Counted from the stretch's first letter, positions 9,210 to 17,291 are shown. The stretch is DNA of 64,000 nt from Kutzneria kofuensis (GCF_014203355.1 NZ_JACHIR010000003.1:248001-312000); one strand, 5' to 3'. Numbers and translations: made by a program. Notes: generated by a model not told the origin, from the sequence alone.

Positions 9210-10409
9210 GTGACCACCGGTGAACTGACGGCGTGCCCGTACCCGTTTCCCGAGGCGCCGGCCCTGGAGCTCGCGCCGGAATACGGGGAGTTCCGCCGCG
9301 CGTCCGGGCTGGCGCGGCTGGAGATGCCCTACGGCGGCCAGGCCTGGCTGGCGACCCGGCTGACCGACGTCAAGCTGGTGCTGGCCGACCCGCGGTTCAG
9401 CCGGGCGGCGGCGCTGGGTCGGGACATCCCGCGGACCATGCCCATGATCGAGTCGACGACAAACATCCTGGCCATGGACCCGCCCGAGCACAGCCGGGTG
9501 CGCCGCGTGGTGGCCAAGGCGTTCACCGCGCGCAACGTCGAACGGCTGCGGCCACGGGTGGCCGCGATCATCGACGACCTGCTGCGGCGGATGACCGACG
9601 GCAGGACGAGCGCGGACCTCGTCGCCGAGCTCGCGCTGCCGATGTCGGTCACCACCATCAGCGAGCTGCTCGGCGTGCCCGAGGACCAGCGGGACGAGTT
9701 CCACGAGTGGTCGACCACGGCCAGTGCGATCTCGGGCGCGAGCATCGACGAGATCGTCGCGGCCACCACCGCGCTGCGGGAGTTCCTGGCCGGACTGGCC
9801 GCCGAGCGCGCGAAGCGGCCGGCCGACGACCTCATCAGCACCCTGGTGACCGCCCGTGACGAGGACGGCCGGCTGACCGAGGAGGAAATGGTCTCCCTCG
9901 GTACGACGATCCTGTCGGCCGGCCACGAGACCACGGCCAACCAGCTCTCCGGCCACGTCTTCACGCTGCTGACCCAGCGCGAGTTGTGGCAGCGCCTGGT
10001 CGACGATCCCGACCTGGTTCCGTCGGCGGTCGAGGAGCTGCTGCGCCTGACGCCGCTGGGTGTCGTGACGTTCGCCCGCATCGCCAAGGAGGACGTCGAG
10101 GTCGGCGGCACGCTGGTGCGCGCGGGCGAGAGCGTCGTCATGCAGATCGCCGCGGCCAACCGGGACGAGGAGGTCTTCCGGCACGGTGACGAGCTGGACT
10201 TCGACCGCGAAGCCAACCCGCACATCGCGTTCGGTCACGGCGCGCACCACTGCCTCGGCGCGCCGCTGGCGCGGCTGGAACTCAACACCGCGCTGACGGA
10301 GCTGGTGCGCCGGCTGCCCCGGCTGCGGCTGGCGGTGCCGCCGAGCGAAGTCGTGTTCAAGAAGGGCGGCCTGCTGCGGGGCCCGGAGTCGCTGCCCGTC
10401 GCCTGGTGA
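9210..10409 (+). CDS. Cytochrome P450 (bacterial class I type)
   Basis: 399 residues, normal length for a soluble actinobacterial P450. Visible landmarks: the I-helix oxygen-activation motif AGHETT (about residue 235), the K-helix ExxR in EELLRL, and the heme-binding loop FGHGAHHCLG with the thiolate cysteine near residue 350. It should take electrons from a ferredoxin, but no ferredoxin or reductase gene is adjacent, so the redox partner must be elsewhere. The GTG start has TGAGGGG 7 bases upstream. It is a single-gene unit: operator-like boxes precede it and a strong hairpin follows. The substrate cannot be read from the sequence. Confidence 0.95.
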   Translation: MTTGELTACPYPFPEAPALELAPEYGEFRRASGLARLEMPYGGQAWLATRLTDVKLVLADPRFSRAAALGRDIPRTMPMIESTTNILAMDPPEHSRVRRVVAKAFTARNVERLRPRVAAIIDDLLRRMTDGRTSADLVAELALPMSVTTISELLGVPEDQRDEFHEWSTTASAISGASIDEIVAATTALREFLAGLAAERAKRPADDLISTLVTARDEDGRLTEEEMVSLGTTILSAGHETTANQLSGHVFTLLTQRELWQRLVDDPDLVPSAVEELLRLTPLGVVTFARIAKEDVEVGGTLVRAGESVVMQIAAANRDEEVFRHGDELDFDREANPHIAFGHGAHHCLGAPLARLELNTALTELVRRLPRLRLAVPPSEVVFKKGGLLRGPESLPVAW

Positions 10410-10416
10410 ACGCGAA

Positions 10417-10450
10417 ACACGGCGCCGTCCACACTGGGACGGCGCCGTGT
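10417..10450. terminator. Bidirectional intrinsic terminator hairpin
   Basis: A perfect 14-bp stem, ACACGGCGCCGTCC pairing with GGACGGCGCCGTGT, with a 6-base loop. It lies between two convergent genes (the P450 and the small Cys-motif gene), so it can stop transcription from both sides. Confidence 0.85.
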
Positions 10451-10481
10451 CTCGTTCCGCATCGGTCGATGTTCCGACCGA

Positions 10482-10694
10482 CTAGTGACGAGGGGCACCT
10501 CCGACGAGCTTGGCCAAACGATCGAACAAGCGGGCCGCCCGGGTGGCGGGCCGGGTCGGGCGGCACACGGGCTCGTACGTCCCGCAGTGCAACCGCTCCG
10601 CGCCGGTGCTGGTGGTCGCGACCACGGTCGCGTGGCCACAGCCCGGGCACGGGGCGAGAGTGCCATCCGGATCGGGAATGCCTAATACACTCAC
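10482..10694 (-). CDS. Small hypothetical protein with a CxxC knuckle
   Basis: 70 residues from GTG 10694, which has GGAGG 7 bases upstream. Residues around PCPGCGHA and the later LHCGTYEPVC give four cysteines that could form a zinc ribbon. A basic helical tail (RAARLFDRLAKLVG) follows. Third positions are mostly G/C in this frame, which supports it over the overlapping plus-strand frame. I do not recognise the family. A zinc-binding role is inferred only from the Cys spacing. Confidence 0.55.
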   Translation of the reverse strand: MSVLGIPDPDGTLAPCPGCGHATVVATTSTGAERLHCGTYEPVCRPTRPATRAARLFDRLAKLVGGAPRH

Positions 10695-10865
10695 CAGGCG
10701 GCCTCCAGGACCAGTCTGTCCATGCCCCCAGTGTCCCATCCCGGCCGTGGCGGCGGGCGTGGATCCCGCTCCCGGGCGCGTCGCCGGTCCGTGATCAACG
10801 CCGGATCTCCCGGTCGGGCCCGACGGTCACTGCTCGGTCCGCGTTTTCTGTGCTAGGCATGACGG

Positions 10866-11720
10866 ATGATCGAGGCGGCGACGGAAGTCCACGAGGCGGC
10901 GCGCCGGCGCGCCGAGTCCGCGGCCGAGCTTGCCGGCGTGACCGTGCGGATGCCGCACGAGTTACCCGAGCTGGAGCAGATCGCCGCTCTGTGCAACAAG
11001 GTGTGGCGGCCGGATCCGACGATGCCCGTGGTGACCGTGGAGTGGCTGCGCGTGCTCGCCCACGTCGACAACTATGTGGCGGCGGCGTATCGCGGCGAGC
11101 AGATGGTCGGCGCAACGGTGGCGTTCTTCGGCCCGCCGAACACCCGCAGCCTGCACTCGCACGTGACCGGCGTGCTGCCGGACGGCCAGATCCGCGGTGT
11201 CGGGTTCGCGCTCAAGACGCACCAGCGCGCATGGGCGCTGGACATCGGCGTCCGCACGATCGGCTGGACGTTCGATCCGCTGGTGTCCCGCAACGCGCAC
11301 TTCAACCTGGCCAAGCTGGGCGCGCGCGGCCGCGTGTACCTGGAGTCCTTCTACGGCGACATGCCGGACGAGCTGAACGCCGGCGACGAGAGCGACCGCC
11401 TGCTGGTGGAATGGGATCTCGCCGATCCGACGGTGGCGCGGGCACTGGACGGGAATCCGGCCGAGCGCGCGCCGGAAGCCTTGGTGGCGCTGGACATCGC
11501 CGGCGACGAGCGGCCGGTGCCGGGCGAGATCAAGGGCCGCTACGTGGAAGTCCGCATCCCGTCGGACATCTACGCCGTCCGCAAGGCGCGGCCGGAGACG
11601 GCGCTGCGCTGGCGGCTCGCGGTGCGGGACGTGCTCGGCGGCCTGCTCGCCGACGGCGCCGTGATCACGGGATTCAGCCGTGAGGGTGGGTATCTGCTGG
11701 ACCGCGGGGAGGACGCGTGA
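10866..11720 (+). CDS. GNAT-like acyltransferase (COG3375 type), partner of the N-acylamino acid racemase
   Basis: 284 residues. The fold resembles the GNAT superfamily: a segment of VGATVAFFGP-type beta strands, then the acceptor loop HSHVTGVLPDGQIRGVGFALK, then TIGWTFDPLVSRNAHFN. Proteins of this type sit beside N-acylamino acid racemase genes in several bacteria. In Geobacillus the GNAT protein succinylates D-amino acids, the racemase inverts the N-succinyl product, and a hydrolase removes succinate. Here the stop overlaps the racemase start by 4 bases (GTGA), which supports the same division of labour. No deacylase gene is in the window. The start is ATG 10866, without a strong ribosome-binding site. 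Cytoplasmic; the acyl donor is not determined. Confidence 0.75.
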   Translation: MIEAATEVHEAARRRAESAAELAGVTVRMPHELPELEQIAALCNKVWRPDPTMPVVTVEWLRVLAHVDNYVAAAYRGEQMVGATVAFFGPPNTRSLHSHVTGVLPDGQIRGVGFALKTHQRAWALDIGVRTIGWTFDPLVSRNAHFNLAKLGARGRVYLESFYGDMPDELNAGDESDRLLVEWDLADPTVARALDGNPAERAPEALVALDIAGDERPVPGEIKGRYVEVRIPSDIYAVRKARPETALRWRLAVRDVLGGLLADGAVITGFSREGGYLLDRGEDA

Positions 11721-12829
11721 AGATCGAGGGCCTTGAGCTGCGCTGGGCGTCGCTGCCGCTGGTGGGCACGTTCCGGACGTCGTTCGGCAGCGAGGACCGC
11801 CGGGACCTGTTGCTGCTGCGGCTGGTCACCGATCAGGCCGAGGGCTGGTCGGAGTGCGTGGCGATGGCGGCGCCGGTGTATTCGCCGGAATACGTGGACG
11901 CGGCGGCCCATGTGATCGAGCACGTGCTGTTCCCGGAGGTGGCCGCACTGTCCGATCCGGACGTTCACGCGGTTTCCCGTGCCATGCAACGGTTCCACGG
12001 GCACCAGATGGCGAAAGCCGCGCTGGAAACGGCTTTCCTGGACGCGGAGCTGCGCTCGCTCGACCTGTCGCTGGCCCGCTATCTCGGCGGGGCTGTGGAT
12101 CGGGTCGCCTCCGGGGTGTCGGTCGGCATCATGGACACGATCCCGCAGCTGCTCGACGCCGTGGCCGGCTATCTCGACCAGGGCTACGTGCGGATCAAGC
12201 TGAAGATCGAGCCCGGCTGGGACGTGGAGCCGGTGCGCGCGGTGCGGGAGCGGTTCGGCGACGCCATCCCGCTGCAGGTCGACGCCAACACCGCCTACAC
12301 CGTCGGCGACGCCCGGCAGCTGGCCAAGCTGGACGACTTCGACCTGCTGCTGATCGAGCAGCCGCTGCCCGAGGACGACCTGCTCGGCCATGCCCAGCTG
12401 GCCCGGCAGGTGCGCACCCCGATCTGCCTGGACGAGTCGATCACCTCGGCCAAGGTCGCGGCCGACGCGATCAGCCTCGGCGCGTGCTCGATCGTCAACA
12501 TCAAGCCCGGCCGGGTCGGCGGCTACCTGGAGTCCCGCCGGGTGCACGACGTCTGCCGGGCCCACGGGGTGCCCGTGTGGTGCGGCGGCATGCTGGAGAC
12601 CGGCATCGGGCGGGCGGCCAACCTGGCGCTGGCCTCGCTGCCCGGGTTCACCCTGCCGGGCGACACCTCGGCGTCCGACCGGTACTACCACCGGGACGTG
12701 ACCGAGCCCTTCACGCTGGAGAACGGGCACGTCCGCGTGCCGACCGGCCCGGGAATCGGTGTCACGCCCGTACCGGAGATTCTGCACGAACTGACGACGG
12801 ACACCCGCTGGCTGCCGGCAAACGGGTGA
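11717..12829 (+). CDS. N-acylamino acid racemase / o-succinylbenzoate synthase (enolase superfamily)
   Basis: 370 residues with all enolase-superfamily residues of the MenC/NAAAR group: Lys161 and Lys163 in KLK, metal ligands Asp189, Glu214 and Asp239, and Lys263 in NIKPGRVGG. As far as I recall, these are the same numbers as in the Amycolatopsis N-acylamino acid racemase, and the C-terminal LPGDTSASDRYY segment also matches that enzyme. It interconverts D- and L-N-acylamino acids through an enediolate on a divalent metal. It could also make o-succinylbenzoate for menaquinone, but no other men gene is nearby and the GNAT partner favours D-amino acid conversion. The GTG start overlaps the upstream stop. 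An NRPS cluster that uses D-residues lies 15 kb away, but its E domains already supply the D-configuration. Confidence 0.92.
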   Translation: MKIEGLELRWASLPLVGTFRTSFGSEDRRDLLLLRLVTDQAEGWSECVAMAAPVYSPEYVDAAAHVIEHVLFPEVAALSDPDVHAVSRAMQRFHGHQMAKAALETAFLDAELRSLDLSLARYLGGAVDRVASGVSVGIMDTIPQLLDAVAGYLDQGYVRIKLKIEPGWDVEPVRAVRERFGDAIPLQVDANTAYTVGDARQLAKLDDFDLLLIEQPLPEDDLLGHAQLARQVRTPICLDESITSAKVAADAISLGACSIVNIKPGRVGGYLESRRVHDVCRAHGVPVWCGGMLETGIGRAANLALASLPGFTLPGDTSASDRYYHRDVTEPFTLENGHVRVPTGPGIGVTPVPEILHELTTDTRWLPANG

Positions 12830-12979
12830 CGAAAAGGAATTGATTGTTCTAGACCTCCGGTGAGCTGGCCGATTCATAAATGTATACGTGGGTGTGTGCT
12901 GGGTCTCTCCGCCTTGCGCCACTGAATCGAGTCTGCTCGAATAATGAGGTACAGTCGCCTTGTCACTGGGGGCAAGAAA

Positions 12980-13393
12980 ATGCAGTACCTTCGCCGGGCC
13001 GGCGTTCTCGCCGCGTCCGCCGCCGCCGTCATCGCCCTCTCCGCCGGGGCAGCGCACGCCAACCCGCCGTCGCTGTCGGACGTCGTCACGGACGCCACCC
13101 TGTCCACGACGACTTTCGTTCCGGGCCAGCAGGTCCACGCGACCTGGAAGTTCAACACCGCGTACGCGCCACAGGTGACCGCCGTCCAACTGTGGCTCGC
13201 CCACTCCACGGGGATGGGCCACGCGCCCAACACGCTCATCACCGCGAGCGTCGATCCGAAATCCGGGGAAGCCGACTTCACGGTGCCGAACGTGACGCCG
13301 AGCAAGCCCGGCAACATCTGGATTTTCGACGTCATCTGGGACGACAACGGCCGCCAGACCGAGTTGTCGCTGACGAACGTCACCGTGGCGTGA
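12980..13393 (+). CDS. Small secreted protein with one Ig/Kre9-like beta domain
   Basis: 137 residues from ATG 12980, which has GGGGGC 7 bases upstream. The N-terminus is a clear Sec signal peptide: basic YLRRAG, a hydrophobic alanine-rich core, and a cleavage site at AHA/NP. The mature part of about 105 residues is predicted all-beta (FVPGQQVHATWKF, VQLWLAH, NIWIFDVIWDD, ending LTNVTVA). The pattern is reminiscent of Kre9/KNH-like or carbohydrate-surface Ig folds, but I would not assign it firmly. There is no anchor, so it is probably released. The upstream 150 bases are AT-rich and probably hold its own promoter; a hairpin follows. Confidence 0.75.
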   Translation: MQYLRRAGVLAASAAAVIALSAGAAHANPPSLSDVVTDATLSTTTFVPGQQVHATWKFNTAYAPQVTAVQLWLAHSTGMGHAPNTLITASVDPKSGEADFTVPNVTPSKPGNIWIFDVIWDDNGRQTELSLTNVTVA

Positions 13394-13395
13394 GA

Positions 13396-13442
13396 TGACC
13401 GGGTCGGCGTAGCCGCCGCGCCCGCCCGGTCACGACATTCTT
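13396..13442 (+). terminator. Terminator hairpin after the secreted protein gene
   Basis: Outer stem TGACCGGG/CCCGGTCA (13396-13403 and 13435-13442) enclosing a GC-rich inner region, then CATTCTTCCCCTTTTT. It lies immediately after the stop codon, with a T-rich tail. Confidence 0.6.
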
Positions 13443-13516
13443 CCCCTTTTTCGTCGGCCGCGTTAGTTCAGGCGATTTACTTTGCCCGAGCGGTCGGCGC
13501 CAATAGCCGAATACGA

Positions 13517-13556
13517 CAGCGAGGCCGCGGGGCACACGCCCCCCGCGGCCTCGCTG
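13517..13556. terminator. Second strong hairpin in the intergenic gap
   Basis: A perfect 16-bp stem (13517-13532 with 13541-13556) built on GAGGCCGCGGGG, with an 8-base loop. No T-tract follows on the plus strand. It may isolate the secreted-protein gene from the HTH operon. The rest of 13394-13710 holds only the operator-like repeats listed separately. Confidence 0.55.
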
Positions 13557-13648
13557 CTGTGCGGGCGGCCTTTTCGGCGCCTCATGGGCGCGCCTCCGCG
13601 CCCGCGCCGCGGCCCGAGATCGCACTCGGCCTGCTGCGGACACTACCT

Positions 13649-13698
13649 TATCCTTCCCTATCCGTCCCTATTTGATTGCAGATGGGGAAGGATGAGGT
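13649..13698. promoter_or_regulatory. Operator-like direct and inverted repeats before the HTH gene
   Basis: Two adjacent 10-bp direct repeats, TATCCTTCCC (13649-13658) and TATCCGTCCC (13659-13668), are followed by an inverted copy, GGGAAGGATG (13685-13694). All lie within 65 bases of the start of an HTH regulator. BldC/MerR-like single-HTH proteins can bind head-to-tail on direct repeats, so autoregulation is plausible. Confidence 0.45.
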
Positions 13699-13710
13699 AT
13701 TCTGCCCCAC

Positions 13711-14130
13711 GTGTCCCAGGAGATGTACTCGGTCGAGCAGGTCGCGGACCTGCTGGGCCTGCACGTGCGCACCGTCCGCAACTACGTGCGGGAGGGGCGG
13801 CTCAAGGCCGTGCGGATCGGCAAGCAGTACCGGATCGCCCGCGACGACCTCGACGCCTTCACCGGCGCCGAGTCCAAGGTCCGGCGCACCCGGCACGTCG
13901 AGGTGTCGAGCATCGTCGAGATCGACGCGATCAGCCGGGAGGACGCCGGCCGGATCGCGATGGGCGCGGTGGGGGCCGCCAACACGCGCGGCTACCAGGA
14001 GCGGCCGCTGCGGATCGAGACGGCCTACGACGAGGTCCGCGGCCGGCTGAAGCTCATCGTCCTGGGGGACCTGACCACCACCGCGGAGCTGCTGCGGTGG
14101 GTCGCACTGCTCGCGGAGGGGGAGACGTGA
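13711..14130 (+). CDS. Excisionase/MerR-type helix-turn-helix regulator with extra C-terminal domain
   Basis: 139 residues. Residues 5-55 form a winged HTH of the excisionase/BldC type (YSVEQVADLLGLHVRTVRNYVREGRLKA, then the wing IGKQYRIARDDLDAF). Residues 65-139 form a separate domain I do not recognise, ending in a helix that may sense a ligand or dimerise. The likely start is GTG 13711; ATG 13723 is an alternative. The stop overlaps the start of the next gene by 4 bases, so it leads a three-gene operon with an alpha/beta hydrolase and a DUF4180 protein. Repeats just upstream could be its own binding site. Confidence 0.85.
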   Translation: MSQEMYSVEQVADLLGLHVRTVRNYVREGRLKAVRIGKQYRIARDDLDAFTGAESKVRRTRHVEVSSIVEIDAISREDAGRIAMGAVGAANTRGYQERPLRIETAYDEVRGRLKLIVLGDLTTTAELLRWVALLAEGET

Positions 14131-14930
14131 CCGCCACGATCTACAAGACCGAGGCCGGGGGCCACCGGATTCGTCGCCAGTACGAGGAGTGGCTGGCGCA
14201 CTGGCCGGTCCCGGCCGACCGCCGCACGCTGCCGACCCGGCACGGCGACACCTTCGTCATGGTGTCGGGAACGGAGACCGGCCCACCGGTGCTGTTGCTG
14301 CACGGCTCGGGCGGCAACACGCTGACCTGGATGTCGACGGTGGGCCGGCTGGCGGACCGGTTCCGGCTGTACGCCGTGGACGTCATCGGCGAGCCGGGCC
14401 TGAGCGCCCCGTCGCGACCGCCCTTGGGCTCTCCGGCCTACGGCGAGTGGCTGGACGACGTGCTGGCGGGGCTGGGGCTGACCGAGGTACAGGTCGTCGC
14501 CACGTCGCTGGGCGCGTGGTTCGCGATCGACTACGCCACGCGCCGGCCGGGACGGATCTCCCGCATGGTGCTGACGGTGCCCGGCGGTATCGGACGGCAG
14601 CGGTTCGGCAAGATGGCGGCGTTCTTCCTCGGCCGGCTGCTCGGGCGCAAGCAGCCGGAGCCCACGTCGCCGGGGGAGAAGTACGTGCGCATGGTGTTCC
14701 AGCACTTCCGGCCGCGGCTGATCATGCCCCTGTTCCCGACGGCCAGGCTGCGGCTGCTGACGATGCCGCTGCTGGTGATCGTCGGCGACCAGGACGAGCT
14801 GCTCGACTCGCGGGCCACCCGGCGGCGGCTGGCCGCCGCCGCGCCGCACGCCACCGTGGTGACGCTGTCGGGCGCGGGACACATGCTGCCGGACCAGGCC
14901 GAGCGGATCGGAGGGTTCCTCCATGACTGA
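14127..14930 (+). CDS. Alpha/beta-hydrolase fold protein
   Basis: 267 residues. Oxyanion-hole motif HGSGGN (about 59-64), nucleophile elbow ATSLG with Ser127 (the first Gly of GxSxG is Ala here), acid in GDQDELLD, and catalytic His in GAGHMLP. The cap region (about 155-205) is basic (FLGRLLGRKQ). It probably hydrolyses an ester or similar small substrate in the cytoplasm; the substrate is unknown. GTG 14127 overlaps the upstream HTH gene (GTGA), and the 3' end overlaps the DUF4180 gene by 8 bases, so all three are made together. Confidence 0.88.
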   Translation: MTATIYKTEAGGHRIRRQYEEWLAHWPVPADRRTLPTRHGDTFVMVSGTETGPPVLLLHGSGGNTLTWMSTVGRLADRFRLYAVDVIGEPGLSAPSRPPLGSPAYGEWLDDVLAGLGLTEVQVVATSLGAWFAIDYATRRPGRISRMVLTVPGGIGRQRFGKMAAFFLGRLLGRKQPEPTSPGEKYVRMVFQHFRPRLIMPLFPTARLRLLTMPLLVIVGDQDELLDSRATRRRLAAAAPHATVVTLSGAGHMLPDQAERIGGFLHD

Positions 14931-15285
14931 CGGCCTGATCGACATCGACGGGACGAAGGTGTACGTGCTGGCGCCGGACGGCCCGAAGGTGTCGACCGAG
15001 CAGGACGCGGTCGACATCATCGGGCAGCTCTGGGGGCAGTCCGTGACGCTGGTGTCGATCCCGGTGGAGCGGTTCGCGGACGGCGTGTTCGACCTGCGGA
15101 CCACCCTGCTGGGGCACTTCACGCAGAAGTTCATCGGCTACGGCCGCACCCTCGCCGTGGTCGGTGACCTCGGCGAACACCTCGCGGCCAGCGAGCCGCT
15201 GCGGGCGTATGTGCGGGAGTCCAACCGGGGCAGGCACATCTGGTTCGTGGACGACATGAACCAGCTGGCGGCCCGGCTCGGCTGA
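14923..15285 (+). CDS. DUF4180 domain protein
   Basis: 120 residues, a single DUF4180 domain: VYVLAPDG near the start, then the conserved LRTTLLGHFTQKFIGY and ESNRGRHIWFV segments. No biochemical function is known for this family; members often sit next to small regulators. The ATG lies 8 bases inside the hydrolase gene, a translationally coupled arrangement. Cytoplasmic. Confidence 0.85.
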   Translation: MTDGLIDIDGTKVYVLAPDGPKVSTEQDAVDIIGQLWGQSVTLVSIPVERFADGVFDLRTTLLGHFTQKFIGYGRTLAVVGDLGEHLAASEPLRAYVRESNRGRHIWFVDDMNQLAARLG

Positions 15286-15298
15286 CTATCCTGGCCCG

Positions 15299-16273
15299 AT
15301 GGACGAACTGGGGGCCGAGATCGACCGGGTCGCGGCGGCGACGTCGTTCTCGGGCGTGGTGCGGCTGGATGAGGCCGGCACGACGGTGTTCGAGCGCGCG
15401 TACGGCCTGGCGCATCGCGGGCTGGGCGTTCCGAACACTGTGGACACCCGGTTCGCGATCGCCAGCGGCACCAAGCCGTTGACGGCGCTGACGGTCATGA
15501 GCCTGGTCGAGGACGGCACCCTCGACCTGTCGACGACGGCACGGTCCGTGCTGGGCGCGGACCTGCCGTTGATCGACGACGCCGTGACGGTCGAGCAGCT
15601 GCTGGCTCACCGTTCCGGCATCGGCGACTACTACGACGAGCACAGCGACCCGTCACTGCCGTTGCCGGCCCAGGACCTGGAGACGACCGAGCAGTACGTG
15701 CCCGTCCTCGACGGCCATCCGATGAAGTTCCCGCCCGGCACGGACTTCCGCTACAACAACGGCGCCTTCGTGGTGCTGGCCCTCATCGCGGAGCGGACCA
15801 GCGGCGTGCCGTTCCACGACCTGGTGGCGCGACGGGTGTGCGCACCGGCCGGCATGGCCGACACCGCGTTCCTGCGCACCGACGAGCCGGACCGCCGGAC
15901 GGCGCTCGGCTACCTCGACCGGGATGGCTTGCGCACCAACGTGTTCCAGCTTCCAGTGCGCGGCAACGGCGACGGCGGCATCTACACCACCGCAGCCGAC
16001 TTCCACGCGCTGTGGCGGGCCTTCTTCACCGGCCGCATCGTGTCGGCGAAGTGGGTGGACGAGATGGTTCGGCCCCGCAGCGTCCACACGGAATCGGCGC
16101 GCCGCTACGGTCTCGGGTTCTGGCTGCACGAGTCGTCCGATGTGGTGCTCGTGGAGGGCTATGACCCGGGCGTGTCGTTCCGGTCGGTGTGCGATCCGTC
16201 CGGCGCGTTCGTCCGGACTGTGGTGGGCAATACCGCCTCCGGTGCGTGGCCGGTCGCGCGCCTGTTCGGTTGA
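15299..16273 (+). CDS. Serine hydrolase, beta-lactamase/PBP class C fold
   Basis: 324 residues. Catalytic SxxK is Ser56-Gly-Thr-Lys59 (IASGTKP), and the second motif is the YNN of FRYNNGAF. A KTG-type third motif is not obvious; the C-terminal VEGYDPGVSF region holds that place. There is no signal peptide or membrane anchor, so it is probably a cytoplasmic esterase or D-aminopeptidase-like enzyme rather than a resistance beta-lactamase. The ATG is 13 bases after the DUF4180 stop, so it may be the last gene of that operon. It differs from the PBP-type thioesterase at 45.7 kb, which has YSN, HDG and a lipocalin-like tail. Confidence 0.85.
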   Translation: MDELGAEIDRVAAATSFSGVVRLDEAGTTVFERAYGLAHRGLGVPNTVDTRFAIASGTKPLTALTVMSLVEDGTLDLSTTARSVLGADLPLIDDAVTVEQLLAHRSGIGDYYDEHSDPSLPLPAQDLETTEQYVPVLDGHPMKFPPGTDFRYNNGAFVVLALIAERTSGVPFHDLVARRVCAPAGMADTAFLRTDEPDRRTALGYLDRDGLRTNVFQLPVRGNGDGGIYTTAADFHALWRAFFTGRIVSAKWVDEMVRPRSVHTESARRYGLGFWLHESSDVVLVEGYDPGVSFRSVCDPSGAFVRTVVGNTASGAWPVARLFG

Positions 16274-16354
16274 CACCGTTGGAGGTGTCGGCGGCCCCCG
16301 GGCGCTGGCTGACATTGCGAGTGGGCGCCGGCACGGTGGAGTTGACGGAACCCG

Positions 16355-16536
16355 GCGAATCCCGCACTCGGGCAAGCATGGTGTGGGTCGGGGGCGGTGT
16401 CGGGTCGGCGGCTCCGGGTGGCGCGAGTCCCGCTCTCGGGCACCGCGCCGAGTCCCGCCCTCGGGCATTTTTCAGCGTGGTTGCGTGGATGGGTGGGCCC
16501 GAGGACGGGACTCGCCAGCCCGAGAGCGGGACTCGC
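16355..16536. repeat. Cluster of five copies of a 20-bp dispersed repeat
   Basis: Consensus GCGAGTCCCGCNCTCGGGCA. Direct copies at 16355-16374, 16423-16442 and 16448-16467; inverted copies at 16497-16515 and 16518-16536. A sixth copy sits at 27060. The copies fill most of the 311-base gap 16274-16584 between convergent genes. The last direct copy is followed by TTTTT and then the inverted copies, so the cluster can fold into long hairpins and may act as a transcription terminator. I see no gene here. Confidence 0.8.
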
Positions 16537-16584
16537 GTTCTCGCCGGCCTGGCGATATCCGCTCACGGTGTCGGGGGCATCTGT

Positions 16585-17283
16585 TCACCGGGACTGCGGC
16601 GCCGGACCGACCTGGCCCGCATTGACCGGCACGGTCGCGTAGCCGTTGATGACCACGTCGTCGAGGCGGGTCGGCTCGCCGCTCAGCGCCAGGTTCGGGA
16701 ACCGTTGGCGCAGCTTGGTGATCGCGGCCCCGACCAGCTCCTCGTGATCGCCGAGCGTGAGGTGGCCGGTGGTGTTGCGGCCGAGATCGAGCTCGTCGGG
16801 CCGGTCGAACATCACCGGGTCGCGGTTGGCCGAGCCGACCAGCACGGCGATCGTCTCGCCGGCCTCGATGTCGACGCCGGCCAGGCTGATCGTCTCGTGC
16901 GCGGTGCGCAGCGCCATGCCGTAGGGGCCGTCGTGCCGGGAGAGCTCGGCCACGTTCACCCCGACCTGCTCGGGATGCCGGAGCAGGTCGACCACGCCGT
17001 TGGCGATCAGGTGCGCGACCGCGTTGTCGCCGGCGACGGGCCGGGCGAAGTCCGCCAGCAGGTCGAAGTCGCCGTCCAGCCGGGCCAGGACGGCGTCGAC
17101 GTCACCCGGCACCGGCACCGCCGGTGACGGCGTGAGGGCGGCAAGAACGTCGGCGTACCGGCTGATCAGCCACACCCGCCGCCCGTCCGGCAACACGGCC
17201 TCGCAGATCGGCGCCTGCGACCGCAGCCACCGGTGCATGGTGTGCCGGTCGTGGATGTACTTGTCGTCGAGCATCACGGCCAC
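16585..17283 (-). CDS. Shortened cytochrome P450-like protein lacking the heme cysteine
   Basis: 232 residues against about 400 for a normal P450. P450 hallmarks that remain: an N-terminal segment ending WLISRYADVLAAL, an ExxR-like ELSR, the SANRDPVMFDRPDELDLGR meander region, and a C-terminal RFPNLALSGEP strand. The I-helix AGxxT block is absent, and the FGxGxHxCxG heme loop is replaced by LTLGDHEELVGAA without any Cys. It therefore cannot ligate heme as a P450. Heme-less P450 homologues such as EryCII and DesVIII act as partners of glycosyltransferases, so a helper role for the P450 domain encoded just upstream is possible; a decaying gene is the alternative. GTG 17283 lies 8 bases after the fusion gene stop (same operon); ATG 17274 is an alternative start. 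Confidence 0.75.
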   Translation of the reverse strand: MAVMLDDKYIHDRHTMHRWLRSQAPICEAVLPDGRRVWLISRYADVLAALTPSPAVPVPGDVDAVLARLDGDFDLLADFARPVAGDNAVAHLIANGVVDLLRHPEQVGVNVAELSRHDGPYGMALRTAHETISLAGVDIEAGETIAVLVGSANRDPVMFDRPDELDLGRNTTGHLTLGDHEELVGAAITKLRQRFPNLALSGEPTRLDDVVINGYATVPVNAGQVGPAPQSR

Positions 17284-17291
17284 GCGGCATG

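Noticed and set aside
13380-13643. 87-codon minus-strand frame over the two hairpins
   Set aside because: Arg-rich translation with no start signal. It is explained by the GC-rich inverted repeats.
15299-16273. Serine hydrolase as a second PBP-type thioesterase or a beta-lactamase
   Set aside because: It has SxxK and YNN but no clear third motif, no lipocalin-like tail, no signal peptide and no NRPS neighbour.
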